Assembly (NCBI RefSeq): GCF_018406605.1
Contig: NZ_AP024545.1
Coordinates: 992,001 to 1,056,000 of the forward strand
Direction of reading: 5' to 3'
DNA from: Noviluteimonas caseinilytica
GTDB taxonomy: Bacteria; Pseudomonadota; Gammaproteobacteria; Xanthomonadales; Xanthomonadaceae
Length of the DNA: 64,000 nucleotides
Shown one piece after another: positions 1-8,126 of this stretch. The notes below the pieces were generated by a model. The model did not search any database and was not told the DNA's origin. It saw only the letters and a program-made list of their open reading frames with translations. The stretch's first letter is position 1. The number at the start of each line of letters is the position of its first letter. The position numbers and the translations under genes were made by a program.

Positions 1-183
1 GGGCACCTTCGCCGCGTCGTCGTCGAAATGTTGCGCGACGCACTTCGACCCGGGCTCGGGTGCCGTGGAGAGCGAAACGGTGCCGTCGCGCGTGCAGCGG
101 TAGACGGTGCGGGCGTGGGCGGCCCCCGTGATGACCACGAGAGGCAGCAACAGCCACGCAAGGATGAGCCGGGGGGTTCGCAT
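1..183 (-). CDS. Secreted DUF4124-like protein (3' part missing)
   Basis: The first 61 codons read leftward from an ATG at 183 and run off the window edge. They encode a signal peptide (hydrophobic LILAWLLLPLVVITG, cleavage near AHA) followed by RTVYRCTRDGTVSLSTAPEPGSKC, the short beta-rich start seen in DUF4124-type periplasmic proteins of Xanthomonadaceae. In several relatives such a segment precedes a lytic transglycosylase domain, but that part would lie outside the window. The reading frame is seen directly; the family call is from recognition of the YRC...GTVSL pattern and is moderate. Confidence 0.6.
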   Translation of the reverse strand, partial: MRTPRLILAWLLLPLVVITGAAHARTVYRCTRDGTVSLSTAPEPGSKCVAQHFDDDAAKVP

Positions 184-250
184 CGGCGCGGAGCCTAGCG
201 CAGTTGCCGGCATGGCGCTGCCTTCACGGCGCTCCGGGCAGAACACGTGC

Positions 251-778
251 ATGCGACGACATCCGATGAACTTCCTGGCGATCTGTGCGTTCGGCCTGCT
301 GCTCGCCGCGTGCGCGACCAAGCCGCGCGAGACCGCGAAGACCGAACCCGACACCGAGATCGTCATGCCGCCGCCCGCCGTGACGCGCGGCGAATTCCTG
401 ATCGAGGCCGACAAGAACGACACCTGGAACGCCGTCGGGCAGATCGCGGTGCGCACGCCCGGCGTGGAATACGCGGGGCGCTCGCAGATGATGGACATCT
501 ACTCGGTGCGCTATCGCGGCGAGGACTTCATGCTGCAGACGAAGGCGATGCTGCTGTCCGACACGATCAGGAAGACGACGACGCGCGTCACCGCCACCAC
601 GCAGGACGGCAAGCCGATCGACAGCGACGCGGCCGCCGACCTGCTGGCGCGCATCCAGCAAGCGCTGCCGGCGGAAGTGGAGCGCGTCCATGCGCAGCTG
701 CTCGCCGATGCGAAGGCCAAGGCCGCGAAGGGCAAGAAGTCGAAGGGCAAGGCGAAGAAGAAGTCGAAGAAGACGTAA
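251..778 (+). CDS. Putative lipoprotein with lysine-rich C-terminal tail
   Basis: A 175-residue protein with a lipoprotein signal: hydrophobic FLAICAFGLLLAAC, so Cys21 would be lipidated. The middle (about residues 50-150) is a mixed alpha/beta domain that I do not recognise. The last 25 residues are almost only Lys, Ala, Gly and Ser. The +2 residue after Cys is Ala, which does not signal inner-membrane retention, so outer-membrane placement is likely by rule. An alternative ATG at 266 gives a tighter signal peptide; neither start has a clear Shine-Dalgarno. It converges with the iminopeptidase gene, 30 bp away. Function unknown. Confidence 0.65.
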   Translation: MRRHPMNFLAICAFGLLLAACATKPRETAKTEPDTEIVMPPPAVTRGEFLIEADKNDTWNAVGQIAVRTPGVEYAGRSQMMDIYSVRYRGEDFMLQTKAMLLSDTIRKTTTRVTATTQDGKPIDSDAAADLLARIQQALPAEVERVHAQLLADAKAKAAKGKKSKGKAKKKSKKT

Positions 779-808
779 CGTCCTGGCCCTCGGCGGCGTG
801 GCAGGGAA

Positions 809-1852
809 TCAGTGCGTCGACGCGGTGCGCGCACCGGCATCGTCGACGCGATGCAGGAAGCGCAGCAGGCCGGCGAAGTACACCTGCTGGTCGTCGTAGT
901 ACGCCATGTGGCTGCCGTTGGGGCAGTACAGGTATTCGCCCTTCGGCAGGCGCTTGCTCATCATCTCCATGAACTTCGGATCCATGGTGTCGTAGCGCGC
1001 ACCGATGACGAGCGTGGGCACGGGGATCTTCGCGAGGTCGCTGGTGCGATCCCAATTCACGAGCAGGCCGCTCGCGCCGAGTTCGCTCGGGCCCTGCATC
1101 GGGACGTAGACCTTCTTGTTGATGTGGCGCTGGAAGCCGCGCAGCACCGGTTCCGGCCACTCCGCCATCGGGCGGCGCAGGATGTGGTGTTCGTAATGCG
1201 GCTGCAGCAGCGCGTCGAATCGCGGGTTGGCGTAGTCCTTCGCCGCGTCCAGGCGCTTGAGTTCGGCGAGCGCGGCGGGGTCGAGCTCCGGCATCAGCAC
1301 CTCGCTCGCGTACTTGTTGTACGCGGGAATGCTGGAGACCATGTTCGAGATCACCAGTCCCTTCAGGTGCTGCGGATACTTCAGCGCGTACTCCATCGCG
1401 AGCATGCCGCCCCACGAGTGGCCCAGCAGGTAGAAGTTGCTTTCGTCCAGGTGCAGGGCCTGGCGCACCTGCTCCACTTCGTCGACGAAGCGATCGATGG
1501 TGAGCAGGCGCGGATCGTCCGGCTGGTCGCTGTAGTACGAGCCGAGCTGGTCGTAGTAGTAGTACTCGACGCCGTCGGAGGGCAGGAAGCTGTCGAACAC
1601 TTCGAACGGCTCGTGCGTCGCACCGGGCCCGCCGTGCAGCAGCAACACCTTGATGCGCGGGTTGTTGCCGACACGCTTGGTCCACACGCGGAAGTCCCCC
1701 GCCGGCGTGTGGATCGGGATCATGCGCACGCCGCCCTGCCAGGCATCGGCGTGGCCGGTGGCGTCGAAGTACTGGTGGAGGGTGGGCGGATCCGCGGCCG
1801 AAGCCGTGGTGGCGAACAGGCCCAGCAACATCGAGAACAGGAACGTGCGCAT
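809..1852 (-). CDS. pip: Secreted proline iminopeptidase (S33 family)
   Basis: A 347-residue alpha/beta hydrolase releasing N-terminal proline from peptides. It has a signal peptide (residues 1-19, ending ASA), the oxyanion motif HGGPG at 73-77 and nucleophile elbow GHSWGG at 144-149 (Ser146). An Asp in ARYDTMDP and a His in GSHMAYY near the C-terminus complete the catalytic triad. HGGPG plus GHSWGG is the S33 iminopeptidase signature. The ATG at 1852 is chosen because AGGAG lies 6 bases upstream and the signal peptide starts there; an upstream in-frame ATG at 1870 has neither. Export to the periplasm is inferred from the leader. Confidence 0.88.
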   Translation of the reverse strand: MRTFLFSMLLGLFATTASAADPPTLHQYFDATGHADAWQGGVRMIPIHTPAGDFRVWTKRVGNNPRIKVLLLHGGPGATHEPFEVFDSFLPSDGVEYYYYDQLGSYYSDQPDDPRLLTIDRFVDEVEQVRQALHLDESNFYLLGHSWGGMLAMEYALKYPQHLKGLVISNMVSSIPAYNKYASEVLMPELDPAALAELKRLDAAKDYANPRFDALLQPHYEHHILRRPMAEWPEPVLRGFQRHINKKVYVPMQGPSELGASGLLVNWDRTSDLAKIPVPTLVIGARYDTMDPKFMEMMSKRLPKGEYLYCPNGSHMAYYDDQQVYFAGLLRFLHRVDDAGARTASTH

Positions 1853-2053
1853 GACGGTCTCCTGCGGCACCGGCGGCCGATGTGGGCGGGAGTGTAGCGC
1901 TGGAGCGGAACGGGCTGCCTGTCAGGCGGATCCGGGGGCCCTGCCGGGGTGAAACCCGCCAGATGCCCGGGGAATCGGCGCGTGTCATCCCGGCGGCGTT
2001 TTGGGCCACGAACCCGTTGCTAGCGTGCGCGCCCGCCCTCGCCCGCCAAGCCC

Positions 2054-4045
2054 ATGCACCTCTCCCCGATTGCTGCGCGAGTGCCACGCGCGATCGCGAT
2101 CTGTGTCGTCGGGATCGCGGTGGCCGGAATGATTGCGACGCAACTGGTCACGGCGACGTCGCTCGGGCTGGTCGGCGTGTATCTCGTGCTGGCCGTCGTC
2201 GTGCTTGCGGTGGCGCTCATCGTGGCGAAGGCGGCGCGCTGGCCGCTCGCATCAACGGTCACGCTTCCCTGGCTGCTGGCGTTCGCGTGGTTCGAAGGAT
2301 GGCGGGCGTGTCTTGCGCTCGCCGGTCTCGTGCTTGCGGCGCTGGCGGTGGGAACGCTGTTGCGGATCGGAACGCGCAATGTGGCGCTCGCCGTCGCATG
2401 CGGATTGGTCGTGCTGGGCGCCACCACGGGCTGGGTGCTGACGTTGCCGATCCATCACGCGGGGGTGTGGTGGTCGGTCGTCGCGGTGCTTGTGGCGTGG
2501 CGGCATCGCGCGATGGCACGGATCGCCGTTGTCGCACTGCATCGGTGGCAGGTCGGGATCGCTGCTGCGCCCAGGTCGTCCGTGCTGGCGATCATGGCGG
2601 TGGGCCTTGCATCGACATCGACGTGGCTCCCCAACCTGCAAGCCGACGATCTCGCCTATCACCTGCAACTGCCGGCTGGGCTGCTGCAGGACGCCGTCTT
2701 CGATCCGGACGTGCGACGACAAGTGTGGGCCTACGCGCCCTGGTTGAACGACACGTTGCACGGGATCGTCGCGGTGCTGGGCCGCGCGCTGACGCACGCG
2801 CCCTTGAACCTGCTGTGGCTGATGCTCGTGGGTGCGATGGCGTGGCGCCTGATGCGCGTGCTCGGGGCAGCGGCGCCGCTCTGCAACTTCGGCGTCGCGG
2901 TGGCGTGCAGCGTGCCGATGGTGCCGGGCGTGGCCACCGGCATGCACACGGAGTTGCCCGCGACCGCGTTGACGCTGGCGCTGTGCAGCGTCGTGTTCGC
3001 ACCGGCGCGGGCGAGTACGCCTGCGGCGCTTGCCGTACTCGCCGGCGGGTTGCTTGCGCTCAAAGGCATGCATGCGCTCGCCGCATTGCCCTTGCTCGCG
3101 TTGGGCACCTGGCGCACACGTGCGCAATGGCGTCGTGGCGTGCCGATGCTGCTGGCGGCGTTCGCGTTGTGTGCGTCCGCGTATGCGCATGCCTTCCGGG
3201 CCACGGGGAATCCCGTGTTCCCGCTGATGAACGGTGTCTTTCGTTCCGATGCCGCGGTGTCCGTCGACTTCCGTGATCCGCGATGGACGCACGACATCGG
3301 ATGGCACACGCCATGGCAAGCGTTGTTCGAGACGACGCGGTTCCTCGAGAGCGGCGACGGTGCACTGGGCATGTCCGCCTTCGTACTGGCGGGTGGTGCT
3401 TGCGCGATGGTGTGGCGTCGCGCGTGGATTGCACCGTTGCTGGTCACGGCAATGCTCATCCTGGTTCCGTTCGCGTTGGTGCAGTACGCGCGCTATGTGT
3501 TGCCCGGCATCGTATGTTTGTCGATCCTGGCGCTGGCGGCGTGTGGTCGCGCGCTCGGGTCGCAGCACGCCACCGCGCTCGCCATCGCATGCATCGGGAT
3601 GCACGTCCTGTTGTTGCCTGCGGGTAACTGGTTGCTGTCGACAAGCGCCCTCGTGCGCCAGGTCGCGAGCGGTGGCGACGACGCGGCGCTGCTCCGCAAG
3701 TTCCTGCCGCCGCAGGCAGCCCTTGCGCAGATTCCATCGATTGGCGAAGGCATGGTGCTGTCGGCCGACCCGGACGCCCCATACGTTGCGCCGTTCGGCC
3801 GACGAGGCGCCAGCGTCAGTTGGTATGCGCCCGAGTTCCAGGCCGCTGCGCGCGCCGCCGATCGCGATGCGAGCGGTGCGCGGTGGGAACAACTGCTCAT
3901 CCGGAACGACGTCGCATGGGTGCTGGTCGACGACGACAACACCAGCCCCGCGCTCATGATGGCCCTGCGCAATCGCAGGGCCTCGCCATATTTCATCGCG
4001 GGACAGTCCGCTGTTTGGCGGTTGCCGCGCGAGGCGCCTCGATAA
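2054..4045 (+). CDS. Multi-pass membrane glycosyltransferase-like protein
   Basis: A 663-residue integral membrane protein with at least ten hydrophobic helices from residue 10 to about 520 and a soluble C-terminal domain of about 140 residues. An acidic pair (DDLAYH, near 197-198) follows a transmembrane helix at the start of a periplasmic loop, as in GT-C fold enzymes of the GT39/GT83 type that use polyprenyl-phosphate sugars. A Pro-Trp-Leu-Asn-Asp motif follows 30 residues later. Substrate cannot be told. It stands alone, divergent from the iminopeptidase gene across a 200-bp gap. Membrane topology is firm; the enzyme class is inference. Confidence 0.7.
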   Translation: MHLSPIAARVPRAIAICVVGIAVAGMIATQLVTATSLGLVGVYLVLAVVVLAVALIVAKAARWPLASTVTLPWLLAFAWFEGWRACLALAGLVLAALAVGTLLRIGTRNVALAVACGLVVLGATTGWVLTLPIHHAGVWWSVVAVLVAWRHRAMARIAVVALHRWQVGIAAAPRSSVLAIMAVGLASTSTWLPNLQADDLAYHLQLPAGLLQDAVFDPDVRRQVWAYAPWLNDTLHGIVAVLGRALTHAPLNLLWLMLVGAMAWRLMRVLGAAAPLCNFGVAVACSVPMVPGVATGMHTELPATALTLALCSVVFAPARASTPAALAVLAGGLLALKGMHALAALPLLALGTWRTRAQWRRGVPMLLAAFALCASAYAHAFRATGNPVFPLMNGVFRSDAAVSVDFRDPRWTHDIGWHTPWQALFETTRFLESGDGALGMSAFVLAGGACAMVWRRAWIAPLLVTAMLILVPFALVQYARYVLPGIVCLSILALAACGRALGSQHATALAIACIGMHVLLLPAGNWLLSTSALVRQVASGGDDAALLRKFLPPQAALAQIPSIGEGMVLSADPDAPYVAPFGRRGASVSWYAPEFQAAARAADRDASGARWEQLLIRNDVAWVLVDDDNTSPALMMALRNRRASPYFIAGQSAVWRLPREAPR

Positions 4046-4062
4046 CGGTCGACGGTCTCGCT

Positions 4063-4455
4063 TCAGTCCTTGCGCTTGTTGACCGCCACCGCCGCCCGCA
4101 GCAACGCCTTGAACGCCTTCTCGTCGACCTTGTCGCCTTCGCGGAAGTCGATCGCGCGGCGCGTGTTGCCGTCGAGGCTCGAATTGAACAGGCCCGCGGG
4201 ATCGTCCACCGACGCGCCCTTGGCGAACGTCAGCTTCACCTTGTCCTTGTAGGTCTCGCCGGTGCAGAGGATGCCGTCCTTCGACCACACGGGGACGCGC
4301 CACTTCCATTCCTCGACGACGCCGGGCACCGCTTCGTGGATCAGTGCGCGCAGGCGCGCGAGCATCTTGCCGCGCCAGTCGTTGAGGGAAGCAATCTTCT
4401 CGTCGATCAGCACCGACGGATCCATCGCGGCTTCTTCGGGGGTCGCTTTCTTCAT
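4063..4455 (-). CDS. DUF1801 domain protein, copy 1
   Basis: A 130-residue YdhG-like/DUF1801 protein. The conserved core is visible as ALIHEAVPGVVEEWKW, then a Pro-Val-Trp and LCTGETYKDKVKLTFAKGA strand. The family has a small alpha/beta fold similar to bacterial frataxin-like or iron-chelation-like proteins; its biochemical role is not established. A Shine-Dalgarno AAGGAG precedes the ATG at 4455. It follows a second DUF1801 gene by 26 bp on the same strand, so the two are probably cotranscribed paralogues. Confidence 0.85.
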   Translation of the reverse strand: MKKATPEEAAMDPSVLIDEKIASLNDWRGKMLARLRALIHEAVPGVVEEWKWRVPVWSKDGILCTGETYKDKVKLTFAKGASVDDPAGLFNSSLDGNTRRAIDFREGDKVDEKAFKALLRAAVAVNKRKD

Positions 4456-4481
4456 CGCGCGTGCTCCTTGCTGTGGGGGCG

Positions 4482-4910
4482 TCAGAGGCGTTGTCCGGGC
4501 AGCGTGCCGGCTTGCCGGATCCAGTCGGCGAGTTGTACTTCGTCGAGCGCTTCGCCTTCGTGGAGGTGCAGGTAACGCGTGCCGGGCGTTTTCGATTCGA
4601 CGGGCGGCATCGGGCGCAGCGACGTGCCGCCGAAGAAGGCCACCTTGATGTAGCGCTCGAAGCAGTGGAACGAGAGGCACCAGTCGTCGCGCACCACCGC
4701 GCCGTAGAGCGGCGAGTTGTACTTCACGGCCTTGCGCACGTCGGGCAGCGTGCGGGTGATCAGTGCGTCGAGGCGGCGGCCGATGTCTTGCTTCCAACCG
4801 GGCATCGCGGCGATGTACGCCTGCACGGGAGTGTCCCCGTCGCCTTTCGCGATTTGCGGGTTGCCGCCGGAGAGCAGGACCGGCGATGCGGCGCGCGTCT
4901 TCGACGACAT
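4482..4910 (-). CDS. DUF1801 domain protein, copy 2
   Basis: A 142-residue DUF1801 protein with an N-terminal extension (residues 1-28) relative to the core that begins at VQAYIAAMPGWKQDIGRRLD. The core includes LPDVRKAVKYNSPLYG and a CLSFHCFERYIKVAFF strand, then GTRYLHLHEGE. It is the first gene of a tandem with the neighbouring DUF1801 gene, from which it differs strongly in sequence, suggesting an old duplication or two subfamilies kept together. Function is not known. Confidence 0.85.
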   Translation of the reverse strand: MSSKTRAASPVLLSGGNPQIAKGDGDTPVQAYIAAMPGWKQDIGRRLDALITRTLPDVRKAVKYNSPLYGAVVRDDWCLSFHCFERYIKVAFFGGTSLRPMPPVESKTPGTRYLHLHEGEALDEVQLADWIRQAGTLPGQRL

Positions 4911-4934
4911 GGCGACCGGCGCCTCCCGCGCGTC

Positions 4935-5072
4935 CTACTTGTGCCCGCCGCCGGAGGTCCATCCGGAGCGCCCGGCGGAACTGCCCCAGCTGCGATCCTC
5001 GTCCTCGCGTCCTGCGATGAGGACGATGGCCAGGACCACGACGACGTAGATGAAATAGAGGCGTTTGCTCAT
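4935..5072 (-). CDS. 45-residue single-pass membrane protein
   Basis: A short frame from ATG 5072 to TAG 4935 encodes Met-Ser-Lys-Arg, one hydrophobic helix (YFIYVVVVLAIVLIAG) and a polar tail rich in Arg, Glu, Asp, Gly and Ser ending GGGHK. It starts 10 bp after the DUF4178 gene stops, with AGGA just before the ATG, so it is the last gene of the DUF350-SPFH-DUF4178 operon. It is too short for most gene-length cut-offs. Type and topology are inferred from the helix with positive residues ahead of it (N-in). Role unknown, probably a small partner of the membrane complex. Confidence 0.6.
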   Translation of the reverse strand: MSKRLYFIYVVVVLAIVLIAGREDEDRSWGSSAGRSGWTSGGGHK

Positions 5073-5082
5073 TCCTGCGTCC

Positions 5083-6546
5083 TCAAGTCGTGCTCACGTA
5101 CCAGCCAACCACGAGCGGCACCCAGATCAGGGCGAGTCCCAGCAGCATCGCGGGGCCCGAGATCATGTCCGAAAAAATGCAGAGGAACATGGACGCAAAG
5201 ATCGCAATGCTCAGGGGCGAGGTCGCATCATCGACGGAATCGTCGGACGACGCAGCCACCTTGCGCGGCTTCGGTGCGATCGGAACCCCGAACGCCTTGG
5301 AGATGGTGGGGGCGGATGTCGTCGTCGCCAGCGACCAGGTGATTTCCTCCGAGGTCTGCTCGCGCGTCAGCGTCTGGCCCAGGTTCTGGAAGTCGGTGAT
5401 CCGCGTTTCGTCGCCGCGGCGCACGCGCCAGTTGAACGCACCGAACACCGCCTTGACGCGCGCGTTGTAGGTGTACTTCTGCGGCCACGTCATGCCGCGG
5501 AACTTGCACGAGGCGATGCCCACTTCGCTGGGCCACTCGTCGCTGACGGTCACGCGCTGCCAGCCGTCGTCGGTCTCCACCAGCCAGTGGTAGCCGCGCT
5601 CGGGATTGAACAGCAGGTACTCCGTCCACTCCGGTTCCTCGTCATCGTCCGGCACTTCGCAGCGCATGATGCCGATGATCGTGTACTCCACGCCCAGCTG
5701 TCCGCGGGCGCCGAGCGCCAGCGTGGTGTGGATGCGCGCGAGGCGGTGGTTCGCTTCGATGACCTCGGCGCGGTCGCCGGTGCAGTCGACCACCGAACTG
5801 CACGACGGGCACACGACCTGCGTGGCCATCGCGGCGACGATCGTGATCGCGGCTCCGCAGTTGGGGCAATCCAGGGGCAGCACCTGGCCGCGATACCGGC
5901 CCGCGCTGGCGAGGATGGATTCCGGGCTGCGCAGCGTAGTTGGCGTCAGGTCGGTGCGCTCGGACGCGTTGCCGGCATAGATCACCGGCGCGCCATCGGT
6001 GTAATCGAGGGTGGCGAACGCGCGACCGCGGCGGCAATCGGCGGCGCGCGCGTCCCAGCCGTCGGCGGCGTTGACCGGCAACTCGCCTTCGCCGCCCACG
6101 CAGCGGCTCTCGCGCTTGTCGGAGACCAGGTACAACACGCCGTCGATCTTGACCGGCTGGCCGACGTGCAGGTCTTCGAACGCAGGCAACGGGGCCGGGA
6201 GCACCGGCGCATCGAGGCGACGCGTCAACGCGTACTGGTCCGACGCATCGGACAACCACCCGTTGGTGCCGTCATCGAACAGCACGTACCACTCGTTCCA
6301 GCCACCCGCCTCGTATTGCATGCGCAGGCGGCCGATGACGTTGAACCGCTGCGTGCCCTGGTGCCCGCGCGTGCCGATCTGCACCGGCGATCCATCCTCG
6401 ACCACCGCGGCCATGCGCCCCACGGTGCGCGCGACGCCGGCATCCTTCGTGATCGTGCTGCGGCACGTGCCGCACACGACCATCACCGCACCCGCGGAGG
6501 CGAAGCGCACCGACGCCCCGCACTGGGGGCACAGGAACTCCTGCAT
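5083..6546 (-). CDS. Tandem DUF4178 protein with zinc ribbons and C-terminal membrane helices
   Basis: A 487-residue protein. It opens with a zinc ribbon (CPQCG at 6-10, CGTC at about 26), followed by a DUF4178 beta domain (GRLRMQYEAGGWNEWYVLFDDGTNGWLSD). A second ribbon (CPNCG ... CPSC) and second DUF4178 (RCEVPDDDEEPEWTEYLLFNPERGYHWLVE) follow. Two hydrophobic helices lie at the C-terminus. DUF4178 proteins recur beside DUF350 and aminopropyltransferase genes, but no activity is known. It begins 3 bp after the SPFH gene stops, so translation is likely coupled. Confidence 0.88.
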   Translation of the reverse strand: MQEFLCPQCGASVRFASAGAVMVVCGTCRSTITKDAGVARTVGRMAAVVEDGSPVQIGTRGHQGTQRFNVIGRLRMQYEAGGWNEWYVLFDDGTNGWLSDASDQYALTRRLDAPVLPAPLPAFEDLHVGQPVKIDGVLYLVSDKRESRCVGGEGELPVNAADGWDARAADCRRGRAFATLDYTDGAPVIYAGNASERTDLTPTTLRSPESILASAGRYRGQVLPLDCPNCGAAITIVAAMATQVVCPSCSSVVDCTGDRAEVIEANHRLARIHTTLALGARGQLGVEYTIIGIMRCEVPDDDEEPEWTEYLLFNPERGYHWLVETDDGWQRVTVSDEWPSEVGIASCKFRGMTWPQKYTYNARVKAVFGAFNWRVRRGDETRITDFQNLGQTLTREQTSEEITWSLATTTSAPTISKAFGVPIAPKPRKVAASSDDSVDDATSPLSIAIFASMFLCIFSDMISGPAMLLGLALIWVPLVVGWYVSTT

Positions 6547-6549
6547 TCG

Positions 6550-7551
6550 TCAGCCCGCCATGTTGCGCAGGATCTCCGCCTTCGCGGCGTCGTATTCCTG
6601 CGCCGTGATCAGCTCGAGTTCGAGCATGCGCTTGAGCTGCTGCAGCTTCGCCACCGGATCGGCGGCGGCCGCGGCTTCCGCGGCGGGCTTCGCCGGTTGC
6701 GCCAGGCCCTGCGACATGGCCTGGCCCATGGCGGCGCCGGCGGCCAGGCCCGCGCCCACGCCCGCGATGCCGCCTTCGTTCTGCGCCGCCATCGGGATGG
6801 CCGTGGCGACCTGGTACTTCGTGAACTTGTCGAGGTCGCCCGACATGCCCAGCGCGATGCGCGTGTCGAGCGCCTTCTGCAGGTCTTCCGGGAGCGAGAC
6901 GCTTTCGACCGCGAAGTTCTCCAGCGCGACGCCATAGCGCTGGAAGACCGGCGCGAGGTGTTCCTGCATCTTCTGCGCCATCGCCGCCTGGTTGCCGGCC
7001 AGGTCGAGGAACGGCACGCCGCCGTTGCCCAGCGTGTCGGCCATGGTGGCGACGACGAGGTTGCGCAGTTGTTCTTCGAGGTCGTCGACCGTGTAGACGG
7101 CGCGCGTGCCCGCGATCTCGCGGTAGAAGCGCTCCACGTCGGCGACCTTGTAGCTGTACACGCCGTGCGCGCGCACGCGCACCATGCCGAATTCGCTGTC
7201 GCGGATCGTCACCGGTTGCGCGGTGCCCCAGCGCCGTCCCAGCTGCAGGCGCGTGGAGAAGAAGATCACGTCCGACTTGAACGGCGATTCGAACAGCTTG
7301 TCCCAGTGCTGCAGCGCCGTGAGCACCGGCAGCGTCTTCGTGGTGAGCTTGTACATGCCCGGGCCGAAGACATCGGCGATGCGGCCTTCGTTGACGAACA
7401 CCGCCATCTGCGAATCGCGCACCGTCAGGCTGGCGCCGTACTGGATCTCGAGGTCTTCCATCGGATGGCGCCAGGCGAGGACGCCGCCGCCTTCCTCGAC
7501 CCATTGCAGGATGTCGACGAACTGCTTGCGGATGAAGGAACCGATACCCAT
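6550..7551 (-). CDS. SPFH/Band-7 domain protein with SHOCT tail (YdjI-type)
   Basis: A 333-residue protein with an SPFH-type domain over roughly residues 30-240 (LEIQYGASLTVRDSQMAVFVNEGRIADVFGPG start, VYSYKVADVERFYREI, then ALENFAVESVSLPEDLQKALDTR). A Gly/Ala-rich linker follows, and a SHOCT-like helix pair closes the protein (KLQQLKRMLELELITAQEYDAAKAEIL). This is the family often labelled virion core protein or YdjI. SPFH proteins form oligomeric rings or scaffolds on membranes. It sits between DUF350 and DUF4178 genes in one leftward operon. Confidence 0.9.
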   Translation of the reverse strand: MGIGSFIRKQFVDILQWVEEGGGVLAWRHPMEDLEIQYGASLTVRDSQMAVFVNEGRIADVFGPGMYKLTTKTLPVLTALQHWDKLFESPFKSDVIFFSTRLQLGRRWGTAQPVTIRDSEFGMVRVRAHGVYSYKVADVERFYREIAGTRAVYTVDDLEEQLRNLVVATMADTLGNGGVPFLDLAGNQAAMAQKMQEHLAPVFQRYGVALENFAVESVSLPEDLQKALDTRIALGMSGDLDKFTKYQVATAIPMAAQNEGGIAGVGAGLAAGAAMGQAMSQGLAQPAKPAAEAAAAADPVAKLQQLKRMLELELITAQEYDAAKAEILRNMAG

Positions 7552-7594
7552 GGCGAAAACCCTCGGCGGGCGAATGGAAAGGAGTTGCGGGCGA

Positions 7595-7990
7595 TCAGGT
7601 CAGGCAGGCGGCGTTGACGATGCCCACGCCCAGCGAGATCGTGCCCATCAGGCCGCCCATGGCGGTATTGCCATCGTGGATGGCCTGGTTCATCTGGCGC
7701 ATCGCGCGCGCCACGATGGCGTAGGCGACGACCTGCGCGACCATGGCGCCCAGGGACCACACGATGAACAGGTGCCAGCTTGCGTGCAGTGCAATGCTGA
7801 AGGCGAGCGTGCAGCTGAAGCCGAGCAGCGCACCGCCCAGCGACAGGGCCGCGGCGACGTTGCCTTCGCGGATCAGCATCCATTCGTCGAAGCGCGTGAT
7901 GCGGGCATACAGCAACACGAAGACGGCCAGCATGGCGAGCGCCGACACCAGGTACGCCAGGTACGGCACCACCGCGTTCAAATCAGGCAT
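7595..7990 (-). CDS. DUF350 (YjfL-type) integral membrane protein
   Basis: A 131-residue protein with four hydrophobic helices (about 8-30, 45-68, 75-98, 108-130), the layout of the DUF350/YjfL family. The ATG at 7988-7990 is preferred; a longer frame upstream would run into the divergent promoter region and start with low-complexity sequence. It is the first gene of the leftward operon and faces the aminopropyltransferase gene across about 136 bp. The family is found with PspA-like and polyamine genes in other bacteria; its function is not established. Confidence 0.87.
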   Translation of the reverse strand: MPDLNAVVPYLAYLVSALAMLAVFVLLYARITRFDEWMLIREGNVAAALSLGGALLGFSCTLAFSIALHASWHLFIVWSLGAMVAQVVAYAIVARAMRQMNQAIHDGNTAMGGLMGTISLGVGIVNAACLT

Positions 7991-8126
7991 CCCTGGCCTC
8001 TCCCCCGAAAGTCGGGGCCAGTATATCGAGTTGGCATGGCTGGTTGGCCCGGTGATCGGCACTCGATAAAGTAGCCGCCCGGCCCGGGGACGCGTGCCGA
8101 ACTCCCCACCGGAACCTTGGCCCACG

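Noticed and set aside
5065..7617. An 850-codon open frame on the plus strand
   Set aside because: It covers the DUF4178 and SPFH genes on the opposite strand and shows Arg/His/Ala-rich composition with no domains.
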